A DNA stretch of 64,000 bases from Desulfovibrionaceae bacterium (GTDB lineage Bacteria > Desulfobacterota > Desulfovibrionia > Desulfovibrionales > Desulfovibrionaceae). The stretch spans positions 102,806 through 166,805 of the forward strand of contig WRHY01000003.1 in the NCBI GenBank assembly GCA_009783025.1, in the 5' to 3' direction. The notes under the pieces are model-generated. The model ran no database searches and was not told the origin of the DNA. It saw only the letters and a program-made list of their open reading frames with translations. Positions 1 to 8,587 of this stretch are shown here, piece by piece (the first letter of the stretch is position 1; every line of letters begins with the position of its first letter). The translations under genes and the position numbers were made by a program.

Positions 1-363
1 ATGGGACATTGCCCGGATCTGGCGCCCACTGTCGCCGTGCTGGCGGCTTTCGCCCAGGGCGCGAGCACTATTCGCAATGTGGCCCACCTGCGCATCAAGG
101 AAAGCGACCGCATTGCCGCTCCCGCCGCGAATTTGCGCGCCGCCGGGATCGCGGTGCAAGAACGTGAGGACGGCCTGGTTATTGAGGGCGGCATTCCCCG
201 GCCCGCTCCTCTGTTCCGCGCCTTCGGCGATCACCGCATTGCCATGTCCGCGGCTGTTCTCGGTCTGCGGCACGGTCCTGTCCGTCTTGACGATCCGACG
301 GTTATTGCCAAGTCCTTCCCCGATTTTTGGGAATTATGGGAAAAAATTCTGGTGCGGACATGA
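1..363 (+). CDS. aroA: 5-enolpyruvylshikimate-3-phosphate synthase, C-terminal part
   Basis: This is the last 120 codons of EPSP synthase; the gene is cut by the left edge of the window, so the ATG at position 1 is internal. The enzyme joins shikimate-3-phosphate and PEP in the sixth step of the shikimate pathway, in the cytoplasm. Family signatures visible are LRIKESDRI near residue 30 of the fragment, GDHRIAMS near 76 and the KSFPDFW terminal motif. Its TGA overlaps the ATG of tyrA (ATGA), so the two are translationally coupled in an aromatic amino acid operon that continues with aroL and aroC. Confidence 0.95.
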   Translation: MGHCPDLAPTVAVLAAFAQGASTIRNVAHLRIKESDRIAAPAANLRAAGIAVQEREDGLVIEGGIPRPAPLFRAFGDHRIAMSAAVLGLRHGPVRLDDPTVIAKSFPDFWELWEKILVRT

Positions 364-1115
364 ACAGCGCGCTGAATATAGTCCTGATCGGCAGCCAAGG
401 GCGGATGGGGTCCATGTTGCTCAAACGCCTGCACGCCGCCGAAATACCCGTGGCCGGAGCGGATCAGCCGCTTGCGGAGGCCGGATTGGACAGGCTTTGC
501 GCGGCGGCGAATCTTGTCCTGCTCTGCGTGCCCATAGCGGCAATGCCGGAAGCGCTGTGCGCGCTTGTTCCGCATTTGAACGCGCGGCAGGTGCTCGTCG
601 ATATCGCCTCCGTCAAGGTGCAGCCCATGGCGCAAATGCAGAAGGTATACGCCGGGCCTGTCGTTGGCGCGCATCCCTTGTTCGGGCCGGATGCTCCGGG
701 CGATTTGCGTGTGGCTGTCTGTCCCGGCGCCCAGGCCGGGGAAGAAGACATCCGTCTTGTGGAAGAGCTTTTTAGCCGGATCGGCTGCGCGCCGTTCCGC
801 ACAACAGCCCAGGAACACGACCAAGCCGCCGCCTATATCCAGGGCTTGAATTTCGTGACCAGCGCCGCCTACTTTGCGACCCTGGCCGATCATCCGGAGC
901 TGTTGCCCTTTCTCACGCCTTCCTTCCAGCGTCGCAAGGAAGCCGCGGCCACCATGCTCACCGAAGACGGCCCGCTTTTCGAAGCGCTTTTTGAGGCCAA
1001 TCCCGCCAGCCAGGACGCGGTGCGCAGCTACCGGACCTTTTTGAATCTGGCCGCCGGGGGCGACCTGCCGTTGCTGCGCGAACGGGCTTTATGGTGGTGG
1101 AATGAACCCCGATAG
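360..1115 (+). CDS. tyrA: prephenate dehydrogenase (TyrA family)
   Basis: A 251-residue protein with an N-terminal NAD(P)-binding Rossmann motif (IVLIGSQGRMG, residues 7-17) and the conserved HPLFGPD block near residue 105 that belongs to the prephenate dehydrogenase active site. It converts prephenate to 4-hydroxyphenylpyruvate for tyrosine synthesis. The ATG at 360 is chosen because it overlaps the aroA stop as ATGA; an in-frame ATG at 327 would lie inside aroA. There is no chorismate mutase or ACT domain, so it is the short single-function form. Its place between aroA and aroL/aroC supports the role. Confidence 0.88.
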   Translation: MNSALNIVLIGSQGRMGSMLLKRLHAAEIPVAGADQPLAEAGLDRLCAAANLVLLCVPIAAMPEALCALVPHLNARQVLVDIASVKVQPMAQMQKVYAGPVVGAHPLFGPDAPGDLRVAVCPGAQAGEEDIRLVEELFSRIGCAPFRTTAQEHDQAAAYIQGLNFVTSAAYFATLADHPELLPFLTPSFQRRKEAAATMLTEDGPLFEALFEANPASQDAVRSYRTFLNLAAGGDLPLLRERALWWWNEPR

Positions 1116-1167
1116 CGGTTATTCTTTTGCGAAAAATTGAGAATCGCCGTATAGTCCAACAAGCAAA

Positions 1168-1773
1168 ATGTGGTTGAACATTGCCATGCATACAGACAAG
1201 GGCCGCCCTTTGGTTTTTCTTGTGGGACCGCGCTGCTGCGGCAAGACAACGCTTGCCGGGCTTCTGGCGGAACGTTTTGGTCTTTCCTGCCTGGATACCG
1301 ACGCCATCCTGACTACCGAGGCAGGTCTGAGCGTGTCCGAAATTGTGGAGCGCGAGGGCTGGGAAGGGTTCAGAAAGCGGGAGTCGCGGGCTCTTGCGAC
1401 CGCAGCCGTGCCCGGCGCGGTTGTGGCTACGGGCGGAGGCATGGTGCTGGACCCGCAAAACCGGGCCTTGATGCGCGCCACCGGCCTGGTCATCTATCTG
1501 GACGCTCCTGCCGAGGTCCTGGGCGCACGTCTGGCCCGTGACCACGGCGTAAGCCTCCGGCCTTCCCTGACCGGAGAGGACCCGGAGCGGGAAATGGCGC
1601 GGGTGCTGGCCGAACGGGACTCCTTGTACCGGGAGAGCGCGCACTGCCGCGTGGACGCCTCCCTGCCGCTCCAGGCGGTGCTGGAAGTCGTTGCGGCGTT
1701 TCTGGAATCCGAATTTGGGGCTCCGCCCCAAACCCCGGCAGGGGACTCAGTCCCCTGCACCCCCATACCCTGA
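1168..1773 (+). CDS. aroL: shikimate kinase with repeat-encoded C-terminal tail
   Basis: This kinase phosphorylates shikimate with ATP, the fifth step of the shikimate pathway. The P-loop GPRCCGKTT, the shikimate-binding LDTD and FRKRES segments, and TGGGMV are all present; the protein resembles E. coli AroL more than AroK. The start is uncertain: ATGs at 1168 and 1186 both lack a good ribosome site. The normal fold ends near AAFLE. The last 18 or so residues (from about EFGAPPQ to CTPIP) are encoded by a GC-rich repeat (1716-1851) that contributes the stop codon, so the tail is probably acquired and dispensable. Confidence 0.9.
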   Translation: MWLNIAMHTDKGRPLVFLVGPRCCGKTTLAGLLAERFGLSCLDTDAILTTEAGLSVSEIVEREGWEGFRKRESRALATAAVPGAVVATGGGMVLDPQNRALMRATGLVIYLDAPAEVLGARLARDHGVSLRPSLTGEDPEREMARVLAERDSLYRESAHCRVDASLPLQAVLEVVAAFLESEFGAPPQTPAGDSVPCTPIP

Positions 1774-1851
1774 AAACGGCTTTGCCGTTTTCAGGAATAC
1801 CCGGTCCAGGGCCGGCTAGGCCCTGGCGGGGTGGAGGGGCAGAGCCCCTCC
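1716..1851. repeat. GC-rich multi-hairpin repeat, copy B1
   Basis: A mosaic of short perfect palindromes in fixed order: TGGGGCTCCGCCCCA (1716-1730), CAGGGGAC/GTCCCCTG-type stem (1739-1757), a CTGAAAACGGC stem around TTTG (1770-1794), a GGTCCAGGGCC-rich part and GGAGGGG/CCCCTCC (1833-1851). The same modules recur at 6146-6428, 50315-50401 and 63881-64000, always in the same order on the plus strand. Here the element covers the end of aroL and nearly the whole aroL-aroC gap. It ends just before the aroC ribosome site. Confidence 0.8.
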
Positions 1852-1869
1852 AAGAAAAAGGACCACTTC

Positions 1870-3012
1870 ATGGACAGCAACACCTTTGGGCGCATTTTTC
1901 GCCTGACCACCTATGGCGAATCGCACGGCCCCGGACTTGGCGGCATTGTGGACGGCTGTCCGGCCGGGCTGGCCCTGTCGGAAGAAGATATCCAACAGGA
2001 ACTGGATGCGCGGCGTCCCGGCGCGGGCGGCCGGGGCGAAGCGGCCGGAACGGCCCGTAACGAGCCGGATCGGGTGCGTATTTTGTCCGGCGTATTCGAG
2101 GGATTGACCACGGGTACGCCCATTGCCTTTCATGTGGACAACACGGACCAGCGTTCCGGCGACTACAGCGCGCTGGCCCGCGTGTTCCGGCCGGGCCATG
2201 CTGATCTCGGCTTCCAGGTTAAGTATGGGCTGCGCGATTACCGGGGCGGAGGCCGTTCCTCGGGCAGGGAGACCGTGAGCCGTGTGGCCGGGGGAGCCAT
2301 TGCCGCGAAATTTTTGCATACCCTGAGCATAACTGTACGCGCCTGTACCTTGGAGGTAGGCGGTATTGCCGCGTCTCTTGATGACAGCGCGGGCGCCGCT
2401 TCCCGCCCCTGGTTCTGCCCGGACCCGCACACTGCCGCCAAGTGGGATGCCCTGGCCGAGACAACGCGCAAACAGGGCGATAGCATCGGCGGGCTGGTGC
2501 GGGTGGAAATACTTGGTTTGCCCGCCGGGCTCGGCGAGCCGGTATTCGATAAACTGGACGCGCGTCTGGCCTATGCCATGATGGGCGTGGGCGCGGTCAA
2601 AGGGGTCGAGATCGGCCAGGGATTCGCGGCAGCGCGCCTCAAGGGGAGCGAGAATAACGATCCTCTGCTGCCCGCCTGCGGCGATAATAACCGCGCCGCA
2701 GGCCACGACTTTGTAGCGGCAAGCGGTACGCTGCCCGGCGGCGCCGGGTACGGGTTTGCCTCCAATAATGCCGGAGGCGTGCTCGGCGGCATGAGCAGTG
2801 GCGCGCCTGTGGTCATTACAGTGGCCGTCAAGCCCATTGCCTCCATCGGCCAAGAGCAGCGGAGTGTGGATAGGGATGGAAAACCCGCCGGGTTCACGGC
2901 AGGCGGCCGCCATGACATCTGCGCCATTCCGCGTGTGGTTCCGGTACTGAAAGCCATGGCCGCCCTATGTGCGGCGGACTTTTTACTGCTGCAACGCTGC
3001 GCCAGGTCATGA
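1870..3012 (+). CDS. aroC: chorismate synthase
   Basis: A 380-residue enzyme that removes phosphate from EPSP to make chorismate, using reduced FMN. Typical sequence: MDSNTFGRIFRLTTYGESHG at the start, a RSSGRETVSRVAGGAIA block (about residues 131-148) and GGMSSGAPVV near residue 310. The start at 1870 fits an AAGGA ribosome site 8 nt upstream that lies directly behind repeat B1. An upstream in-frame ATG at 1831 would be inside the repeat and is rejected. It completes the aroA-tyrA-aroL-aroC run; no clear terminator follows before the hemerythrin gene. Confidence 0.96.
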   Translation: MDSNTFGRIFRLTTYGESHGPGLGGIVDGCPAGLALSEEDIQQELDARRPGAGGRGEAAGTARNEPDRVRILSGVFEGLTTGTPIAFHVDNTDQRSGDYSALARVFRPGHADLGFQVKYGLRDYRGGGRSSGRETVSRVAGGAIAAKFLHTLSITVRACTLEVGGIAASLDDSAGAASRPWFCPDPHTAAKWDALAETTRKQGDSIGGLVRVEILGLPAGLGEPVFDKLDARLAYAMMGVGAVKGVEIGQGFAAARLKGSENNDPLLPACGDNNRAAGHDFVAASGTLPGGAGYGFASNNAGGVLGGMSSGAPVVITVAVKPIASIGQEQRSVDRDGKPAGFTAGGRHDICAIPRVVPVLKAMAALCAADFLLLQRCARS

Positions 3013-3090
3013 AACCCTACCCGTGAATATCTCCTCTTGAGTTTTTTGCCTGCAAAATGGTATGATTTTTCTAAATAAGGAGCTGTCCAC

Positions 3091-3504
3091 ATGAGTCATT
3101 CTCTCCTGATTTCCTGGGGTCCGGAAAATGAGATCGGCATTCCCATCATTGACGAGCAGCACAGAGGAATAGTCACCCTTATTAATTCGTTTGGATTCTC
3201 CATTCAGCATGGTCAGCAGACCGAGTTTTATCTCAATACCATATTCAGCATGATGGATGGGTATACAAAACTGCACTTTGCCACGGAAGAGGAGTTCTTG
3301 CGTCTTGCCGGATATGCCGAACTCGAAAGCCATAAAGGGTTACATGCCGCTCTGATTAAAAAATCTTTTGCCATAGCAAGTGAGAGCATGCGTCTGCGCG
3401 ATCCGGAGATCTATTTGCAGTTTTTGAAAGAATGGTGGATGACGCACATCAATCATTGCGATCGCCTCTATGCGCCGACCATGAAAAAATACCTTGCGCT
3501 GTAG
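3091..3504 (+). CDS. bacteriohemerythrin
   Basis: A single-domain hemerythrin of 137 residues, a four-helix bundle that binds O2 at a non-heme di-iron centre. Ligand motifs are in the expected order: DEQHRGIV (residues about 20-27), HFATEEEFL (about 70-78), HKGLH (about 88-92) and HINHCDRLY near 124. A strong AAGGAG ribosome site precedes the ATG. In anaerobes such proteins act in O2 storage, detoxification or sensing. The next gene, an EAL protein, begins 45 bp downstream on the same strand, so the pair may be co-transcribed. Confidence 0.92.
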   Translation: MSHSLLISWGPENEIGIPIIDEQHRGIVTLINSFGFSIQHGQQTEFYLNTIFSMMDGYTKLHFATEEEFLRLAGYAELESHKGLHAALIKKSFAIASESMRLRDPEIYLQFLKEWWMTHINHCDRLYAPTMKKYLAL

Positions 3505-3549
3505 CCGCTATACGATCATGCAACGTTAAAAAATGTACAGGGAATCCTT

Positions 3550-4746
3550 ATGACTGCTCCGGACTTTACAAAGGCGATTCCTTTTTTTCAGCCTATTATC
3601 AGAACTGCGGATCGTAGCGTATTCGCCTACGAAGTGCTGGCCAGGGAGGAGCGGGACGGCAGAATCCACAGCTTGGGGCCGTATTTTGAAGATCCGGCGG
3701 TGTCTGATCTGGACAAGCTGAAGCTTGATCTGCATGTGCGCAAGCTTGCCTTTGCGGCCTACGCCACATCCGGCAGCAAGGCCAAGCTTTTCATCAACCT
3801 GAAACCTTCCTGGATCTATATGCACAGGGAGCATTACAACAAACTGCCCACTCTGGCCATGCTGGACCAGTATGCGATTGATCCGCGGAACATTGTCATC
3901 GAAGTGACGGAAGAAGAGTTGTTCGGCGACTACGACATCTTTGGAAAGCTGCTTACCGAGTACCGCCAGGCCGGTTGTATGCTTGCGATTGATGATTTCG
4001 GCAAGGGCGCCAGCAGTGTGGAGCGCATTGCCCATATTATGCCGGACATCATCAAGCTTGACCGCTCCATCGTGCAGAGAACGGATACGCAACACTCTTT
4101 TTATGAAGTTTGCAGCGCCATGAGCGCTTTTGGCGCGACATCGGGGTTCAATCTGCTCTTTGAAGGCGTGGAAACGGCCTCACAGCTTGAACGCTGTGTT
4201 AAAACCAGTTGGTGCTATTTGCAGGGCTTTATTTTTTCGCAGGCAAAGCCGGGATTTGAGACCGAGTATGACAACGAAGATCTGCTTTCTGATATCCTCT
4301 CCCTTCAGAACTCCCAGGAGCAGTGGCATATCCGGCGCCGTCATGACATTTGCGCAACAATGGACTCGGAAATAGAACGTCTGCGCCCGCTGATTTCCCT
4401 GGATGAAGAGGCCTTGCGGGAGCTCTCGGCCTTGCATGACCTGGCAAAAGAATTGCCGTATTACTGTGTGCGCTGTTACGTTTGCAGTGACGAGGGCAAA
4501 CTCTTTTCCCACGTCTATCAATTGGAGGGACATGGCGTTGTCACGGTAATAGAGGACAGGCCAAGCATAGAAAACTTCTGGGGCCTGTTTGCTCAGGGAC
4601 TCTACGCATTATATGGAGAAAGGCGCGGCTACCTGTCCGACATATATAAAGATGTGGCTACCAAGGAGAATATTGTGACCTATATACACAAACTGAGCCA
4701 GGACAGGCTGTTGTGTGTGGATATTATGCCGACGGTGCTTTATTAA
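3550..4746 (+). CDS. YkuI-like EAL-domain protein
   Basis: A 398-residue cytoplasmic protein. Residues 10-250 form an EAL (c-di-GMP phosphodiesterase) domain: EVLARE in place of EAL, FINLKP, IEVTEEEL, AIDDFGKG, DIIKLDRS, LLFEGVE and LQGFIFS, so metal and catalytic residues appear to be kept. Residues 300-398 resemble the PAS-like C-terminal domain of Bacillus YkuI (YkuI_C), including the YLSDIYKD segment. It has no membrane segment or GGDEF domain. An ATG with modest AGGGAA upstream sets the start. Partnership with the preceding hemerythrin in O2-linked c-di-GMP signalling is inference. Confidence 0.85.
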   Translation: MTAPDFTKAIPFFQPIIRTADRSVFAYEVLAREERDGRIHSLGPYFEDPAVSDLDKLKLDLHVRKLAFAAYATSGSKAKLFINLKPSWIYMHREHYNKLPTLAMLDQYAIDPRNIVIEVTEEELFGDYDIFGKLLTEYRQAGCMLAIDDFGKGASSVERIAHIMPDIIKLDRSIVQRTDTQHSFYEVCSAMSAFGATSGFNLLFEGVETASQLERCVKTSWCYLQGFIFSQAKPGFETEYDNEDLLSDILSLQNSQEQWHIRRRHDICATMDSEIERLRPLISLDEEALRELSALHDLAKELPYYCVRCYVCSDEGKLFSHVYQLEGHGVVTVIEDRPSIENFWGLFAQGLYALYGERRGYLSDIYKDVATKENIVTYIHKLSQDRLLCVDIMPTVLY

Positions 4747-4747
4747 C

Positions 4748-4782
4748 AGCAAAAAACCGGCGTAAGACGCCGGTTTTTTGCT
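4748..4782. terminator. bidirectional rho-independent terminator
   Basis: A perfect 15-bp stem (AGCAAAAAACCGGCG and its complement) around a 5-nt loop, with a T-run at both 3' sides. It separates the converging EAL and malic enzyme genes and can serve both. Confidence 0.9.
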
Positions 4783-4794
4783 GAATTTCCTTAT

Positions 4795-6108
4795 TTACCA
4801 ACCGTAGGCCTTGACCACACCCTCCATACGAGAGCGCGAGGCTTCCAGACGCGCGCTCAGGGACTGGCGGTAAGTGGCCGGGTCCACGCGCTGCCGGGCC
4901 ACGCCGGTTTGCATGGCGGCCTCGGCCACGGCGCCGGCCACGTATTCGATCAGGCGCAGATCCAAAGGCTTGGGAATGACATAATCCACGCCATAGACCA
5001 GTTCGCTGACGCCGTAGGCTTCCAGGATATAGTCCGGCACCGGTTCTTTGGCCAGGGCGGCAATGGCCTTGGCCGCGGCCAGCTTCATTGCTTCGTTGAT
5101 TTCCGTGGCCCTGACATCAAGCGCGCCCCGGAAGATAAAGGGGAAACCGGACACGTTGTTGATCTGGTTCGGATAGTCGGAGCGGCCCGTGCCCATGATG
5201 GCGTCCGGGCGGACTTCCTTGGCGTCCGGGTAGGGGATTTCCGGCACCGGGTTGGCGCAGGCGAAAATGACCGGATGCGCGGCCATGCTTTTCACCATGT
5301 CCTTGCTGACCAGTCCGGGCTGGGACAAGCCCAGGAACATATCCGCGCCTTTGAAGGCTTCGGCCAGGTCGGCAAAGGCCTTTTTCCCGGCGAACTCCCG
5401 CTTTTCCGGATTAAGATCCGTGCGGCCCTGGTGAATGTGCCCGCGCGAATCGAACATGGCAATATGTTCCCTGGGCACGCCCATGCTCAGGTAAAAGCGC
5501 GAACAGGCAATACCGGCCGCGCCCGCGCCGCTGACCACGATGCGCACGTCTTCGATTTTCTTGCCGGAAATTTCCAGGGCATTGATCAGGCCCGCGCCGG
5601 AAATGATGGCCGTGCCGTGCTGATCGTCGTGGAACACCGGAATATTCATTTCCTTCTTCAGTTTTTCCTCAATATAGAAGCATTCCGGGGCTTTGATGTC
5701 CTCAAGATTGATGCCGCCAAAGGTCGGTTCCAGGGCTTTGACAATGGCGCAGATCTTGTCCGGGTCGGTTTCGGCCAGATTGATGTCGTAGCAGTCCACG
5801 TCGGCAAAGACCTTGAACAGCACGCCCTTGCCTTCCATGACCGGCTTGGCCGCTTCAGGACCGATGTTGCCGAGGCCAAGCACGGCCGTGCCGTTGGTCA
5901 CCACAGCCACAAGGTTGCCCTTGCCCGTGTAGGTGTAGACCTGTTCCTTGTCCGCGTGGATGGCCTTGCAGGTTTCCGCAACGCCCGGACTGTAGGCCAG
6001 GGAAAGATCCTTCTGGTTCCGGCAGGGCTTTACCGGCATGACTTCCACGGTTCCGGGACGAACTTTGGCCCGGTAATCGAGCGCTTCCTGGGTGGTAAAA
6101 AGGGACAT
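4795..6108 (-). CDS. malic enzyme (single-domain, 437 aa)
   Basis: An oxidative malate decarboxylase (malate to pyruvate + CO2, NAD(P)-linked). It shows the malic N-terminal domain with [19 protein letters not shown], the metal/substrate region FGGINLEDI and HDDQHGTA, then a Rossmann domain with [12 protein letters not shown] near residue 200. The length fits the short bacterial class without a phosphotransacetylase tail. An AGGAG site 8 nt before the ATG fixes the start. It lies beside fumarase and fumarate reductase on the same strand, a grouping known from Desulfovibrio that supports growth on malate and fumarate. Repeat B2 separates it from the fumarase genes. Confidence 0.94.
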   Translation of the reverse strand: MSLFTTQEALDYRAKVRPGTVEVMPVKPCRNQKDLSLAYSPGVAETCKAIHADKEQVYTYTGKGNLVAVVTNGTAVLGLGNIGPEAAKPVMEGKGVLFKVFADVDCYDINLAETDPDKICAIVKALEPTFGGINLEDIKAPECFYIEEKLKKEMNIPVFHDDQHGTAIISGAGLINALEISGKKIEDVRIVVSGAGAAGIACSRFYLSMGVPREHIAMFDSRGHIHQGRTDLNPEKREFAGKKAFADLAEAFKGADMFLGLSQPGLVSKDMVKSMAAHPVIFACANPVPEIPYPDAKEVRPDAIMGTGRSDYPNQINNVSGFPFIFRGALDVRATEINEAMKLAAAKAIAALAKEPVPDYILEAYGVSELVYGVDYVIPKPLDLRLIEYVAGAVAEAAMQTGVARQRVDPATYRQSLSARLEASRSRMEGVVKAYGW

Positions 6109-6145
6109 GGCGCGTCTCCTTGGATAGTAAAGAGTTTATTCGTAT

Positions 6146-6428
6146 TGGGGCTCCGCCCCAAACCCTGGCAGGGGAAATGATTTCCCCTGCACCCCTCGTA
6201 ACCTGAAAACAGCTTCGCTGTTTTAGGAATGCCCGGTACGGATAATGTGCGGCATAAAGGCTCACGTGGTTCGTATCTCAGGGCATGGCAGCGGCACAAC
6301 CGGTACGCTACTATGCTAGGCCCTGGCGGGGAGGCTTGGAGGTGCGGCCAGTGGTGCTAAGGCTCACGTTCATCCCATCGAGAGTATCACTGGATGATAA
6401 CCTTTGCGGCACTGGTTTGAGCCCCTCC
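6146..6428. repeat. GC-rich multi-hairpin repeat, copy B2, interrupted
   Basis: It has the same opening modules as copy B1 (GGGGCTCCGCCCC, CAGGGGAAATGATTTCCCCTG, AAAACAGCTTCGCTGTTTT) and the same closing CTAGGCCCTGGCGGGG and GAGCCCCTCC, but extra sequence splits it at two points: about 6239-6314 and about 6350-6416. The second insert is bounded by imperfect inverted ends (CCAGTGGTGC and GCGGCACTGG). It fills the gap between the malic enzyme start and the fumarase beta stop. No gene is visible in it. Confidence 0.7.
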
Positions 6429-6440
6429 AAAAATCTGAGC

Positions 6441-6998
6441 CTATTCCAGCCCGACCGCCGCAAGGTCGGGCGTGACATACAGGTTGCCGCCGACCGCATC
6501 ATTGATCACGAGCAGGGGCAGATCTTTGACCGTGAGCTCGCGCACGGCTTCCGGCCCGAGCTCGTCAAAGGCGATTACTTTGGAGGAAAGGATGCACATG
6601 GACAGGAGCGCTCCGGCCCCGCCCGTGGCGCCGAAATAGACGCTGCCGGTGTCCTTGAGGGCCTTAAGCACCTCCTGCCCGCGTTTGCCTTTGCCGATGC
6701 TGGCTTTTACGCCCAGGCGGTGCAGGCGCGGGGCATAGGAATCCATGCGGTAGCTGGTGGTCGGTCCTGCCGCGCCGATGGGCCTGCCTTCAGGGGCCGG
6801 AGACGGGCCGACATAGTAGATGACCGCGCCCTGGGCGGGAAAGGGCAGTTCCTCGCCCCGGTCCAGAAGTTCGCACAGGCGCTTGTGCGCGGCGTCGCGG
6901 GCCGTGTAGATGGTGCCGGAAAGAAAAACCACGTCGCCCGCGCGCAGATCGGCGGCATCCGCATCGGACAGGGGAGCGGTCAGATGGCGTTCGGGCAT
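6441..6998 (-). CDS. fumarate hydratase class I, beta subunit
   Basis: A 185-residue beta subunit of the two-subunit Fe-S fumarase (fumarate + water to malate). Recognisable segments are AGDVVFLSGTIYTARDAAHKR (about residues 20-40), GRPIGAAGPTTSYRMD, KGKR and the FGATGGAGALL loop. The start at 6998 sits behind a strong AGGAGGT site, and its ATG shares the A of the alpha-subunit TGA (TGATG), so translation is coupled. The further upstream in-frame ATG is inside the alpha gene. Confidence 0.93.
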   Translation of the reverse strand: MPERHLTAPLSDADAADLRAGDVVFLSGTIYTARDAAHKRLCELLDRGEELPFPAQGAVIYYVGPSPAPEGRPIGAAGPTTSYRMDSYAPRLHRLGVKASIGKGKRGQEVLKALKDTGSVYFGATGGAGALLSMCILSSKVIAFDELGPEAVRELTVKDLPLLVINDAVGGNLYVTPDLAAVGLE

Positions 6999-7837
6999 CA
7001 GAGTTCCACCTCCTCGTGCCGGGCCGAATGGCACTGCACGTTGACGGCCAGGGGCAGGCTGGCAATATGGCAGGGCGCGGCCGCGATCTTCACGTCCAGG
7101 GCCGTGGTTGCGCCGCCAAGGCCCATGGGGCCGATACCCAGCTTGTTGATGTCGGCCAGGAGTTCCTTTTCCCAGGCGTCCAGGGCCGGGTCCGGATTGC
7201 TATCGCCGAGTTTGCGCAGCAGGGCTTTTTTGGCCAGGATCGGAGCATAATCAAAAGTGCCGCCGATGCCAATGCCGATAATGACGGGCGGGCAGGGGTT
7301 GGGCCCGGCCTCGGCAACGCGCCGGAGCACAAACTCCCGGATGCCGCTCCAGCCCTGGGACGGGGAAAGCATGGTCACCCGGCTCATGTTTTCGCTGCCG
7401 CCGCCCTTGGCCATGAAGGCAAGGCGCAGCTTGTCGCCCGGAACAATATCAAAATGAATGATAGCCGGGGTATTGTCTTTGGTGTTGGTGCGGCTGAAAG
7501 GATCGCAGGCGGACTTGCGCAGCTTCCCCTGCTCGTAGCCCCGGCGCACGCCCTCATTGATGGCTTCGCGCAAATTCAGGCCTGTAATGTGCAGGTCCTG
7601 GCCGACATCCGCAAAGAACACGGCCAGGCCGCAGTCCTGGCATAAAGGAATGCCGGTGGAGGCGGCCAGTTCGTAGTTTTCCTTAAGCTGGCGGAAAATT
7701 TCCCGCGCCGCGGGCGAGCGTTCCTTTTCCGCGCAAGCGCTGAAGCAATCCCGCACGTCCTGGGGCAGATAACGGTTAGCGTGCATGCACAGTTGCGTTA
7801 CCGCCTCGACTATCTGATCCGTATGCAGAGTACGCAT
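6998..7837 (-). CDS. fumarate hydratase class I, alpha subunit
   Basis: A 279-residue alpha subunit carrying the catalytic [4Fe-4S] cluster. Cys-containing segments fit the family (LCQDCGLAVFF, residues about 63-73; PNPCPPV near 180; PCHIASLPLAVN near 262), as do AKGGGSENMS and GIGGTFDYA. The ATG at 7837 lies 3 nt before the frdB stop is complete, so the frdB-fum junction is a tight overlap; the ribosome site is weak (AGGCGG), which suggests coupling. With frdCAB upstream it forms one apparent transcription unit. Confidence 0.93.
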   Translation of the reverse strand: MRTLHTDQIVEAVTQLCMHANRYLPQDVRDCFSACAEKERSPAAREIFRQLKENYELAASTGIPLCQDCGLAVFFADVGQDLHITGLNLREAINEGVRRGYEQGKLRKSACDPFSRTNTKDNTPAIIHFDIVPGDKLRLAFMAKGGGSENMSRVTMLSPSQGWSGIREFVLRRVAEAGPNPCPPVIIGIGIGGTFDYAPILAKKALLRKLGDSNPDPALDAWEKELLADINKLGIGPMGLGGATTALDVKIAAAPCHIASLPLAVNVQCHSARHEEVEL

Positions 7838-7838
7838 A

Positions 7839-8579
7839 TCAAGGCCGCCTGAACAACTGTTTGAGGGCGGCAAAGCCCATTTTGCGGCGCAAAAAGCCGA
7901 GTTGATTCTGCAAAGGCAGGTTTTTGGGGCACACGTCCTCGCAGGCCAGCAGGCCCATGCAACCGAAGATGCCGAAATCGCAGCCTATGATGTCATAGTA
8001 GTCTTTTTCCGAACGCTCGTCACGGGGATCAATCATAAAGCGGGCCACCCGGTTCAGGGCGGCGGCCCCCATGAAGTCGGGACGCAGCCGGGCCGTACCG
8101 CAGGCGGCAATGCAGCAGCCGCACTCGATACAGCGTTCCAGTTCGTAGATATCCTCGGCCAGCGCATTGTCCATGCGCGCTTCCTGCCGCGTGGGATCCA
8201 CTTCCCGCGTGGTATGCACCCAGGACTCTGTTTTGCGGTACATGTCCCGGAACCAGACGCCGGTGTCCACGGACAGATCCCCGAGCATTTTGAAGACCGG
8301 CAGTGGGTGCAGGGTGATTGTGGCGGGCAGGGCCGCGGTCTGGGCCTGGCAGGCCAGGCCGGGACGGCCGTTGATGACCATGGCGCAGGAGCCGCAGATT
8401 CCGGCGCGGCAGCAGAAATCAAAGACCAGCGACGGATCCTGCTCCTCGCGCAAGCGGTTCAAAGCAATGAACAGGGTCATGTTCGGCGTTTCATCCAGGA
8501 AAAAATCCTGCATGCGCGGGGTGTCGCCGGGCAATTGGGGATTATAGCGAAATATTGTGAAGTGCAGTTGTCGTCCCAT
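7839..8579 (-). CDS. frdB: fumarate reductase iron-sulfur subunit
   Basis: A 246-residue electron-transfer subunit. It has a plant-type [2Fe-2S] site (CCRAGICGSC with a downstream C, about residues 55-77) and two ferredoxin-type Cys groups (CIECGCCIAAC, CDFGIFGCMGLLACEDVCPK) for [4Fe-4S] and [3Fe-4S] clusters. It moves electrons between the diheme cytochrome b FrdC and flavin-bearing FrdA at the inner face of the membrane. An AAAGGAA site precedes the ATG. Eight bases separate it from frdA. The set resembles Wolinella-type quinol:fumarate reductase (menaquinol donor), which is established for Desulfovibrio relatives. Confidence 0.95.
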   Translation of the reverse strand: MGRQLHFTIFRYNPQLPGDTPRMQDFFLDETPNMTLFIALNRLREEQDPSLVFDFCCRAGICGSCAMVINGRPGLACQAQTAALPATITLHPLPVFKMLGDLSVDTGVWFRDMYRKTESWVHTTREVDPTRQEARMDNALAEDIYELERCIECGCCIAACGTARLRPDFMGAAALNRVARFMIDPRDERSEKDYYDIIGCDFGIFGCMGLLACEDVCPKNLPLQNQLGFLRRKMGFAALKQLFRRP

Positions 8580-8587
8580 TGTTTCCT

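Noticed and set aside
6285..7250. Long plus-strand open frame opposite the fumarase genes
   Set aside because: Antisense to well-supported fumarase subunits; Ala/Arg/Gly-rich translation typical of shadow frames in GC-rich DNA.
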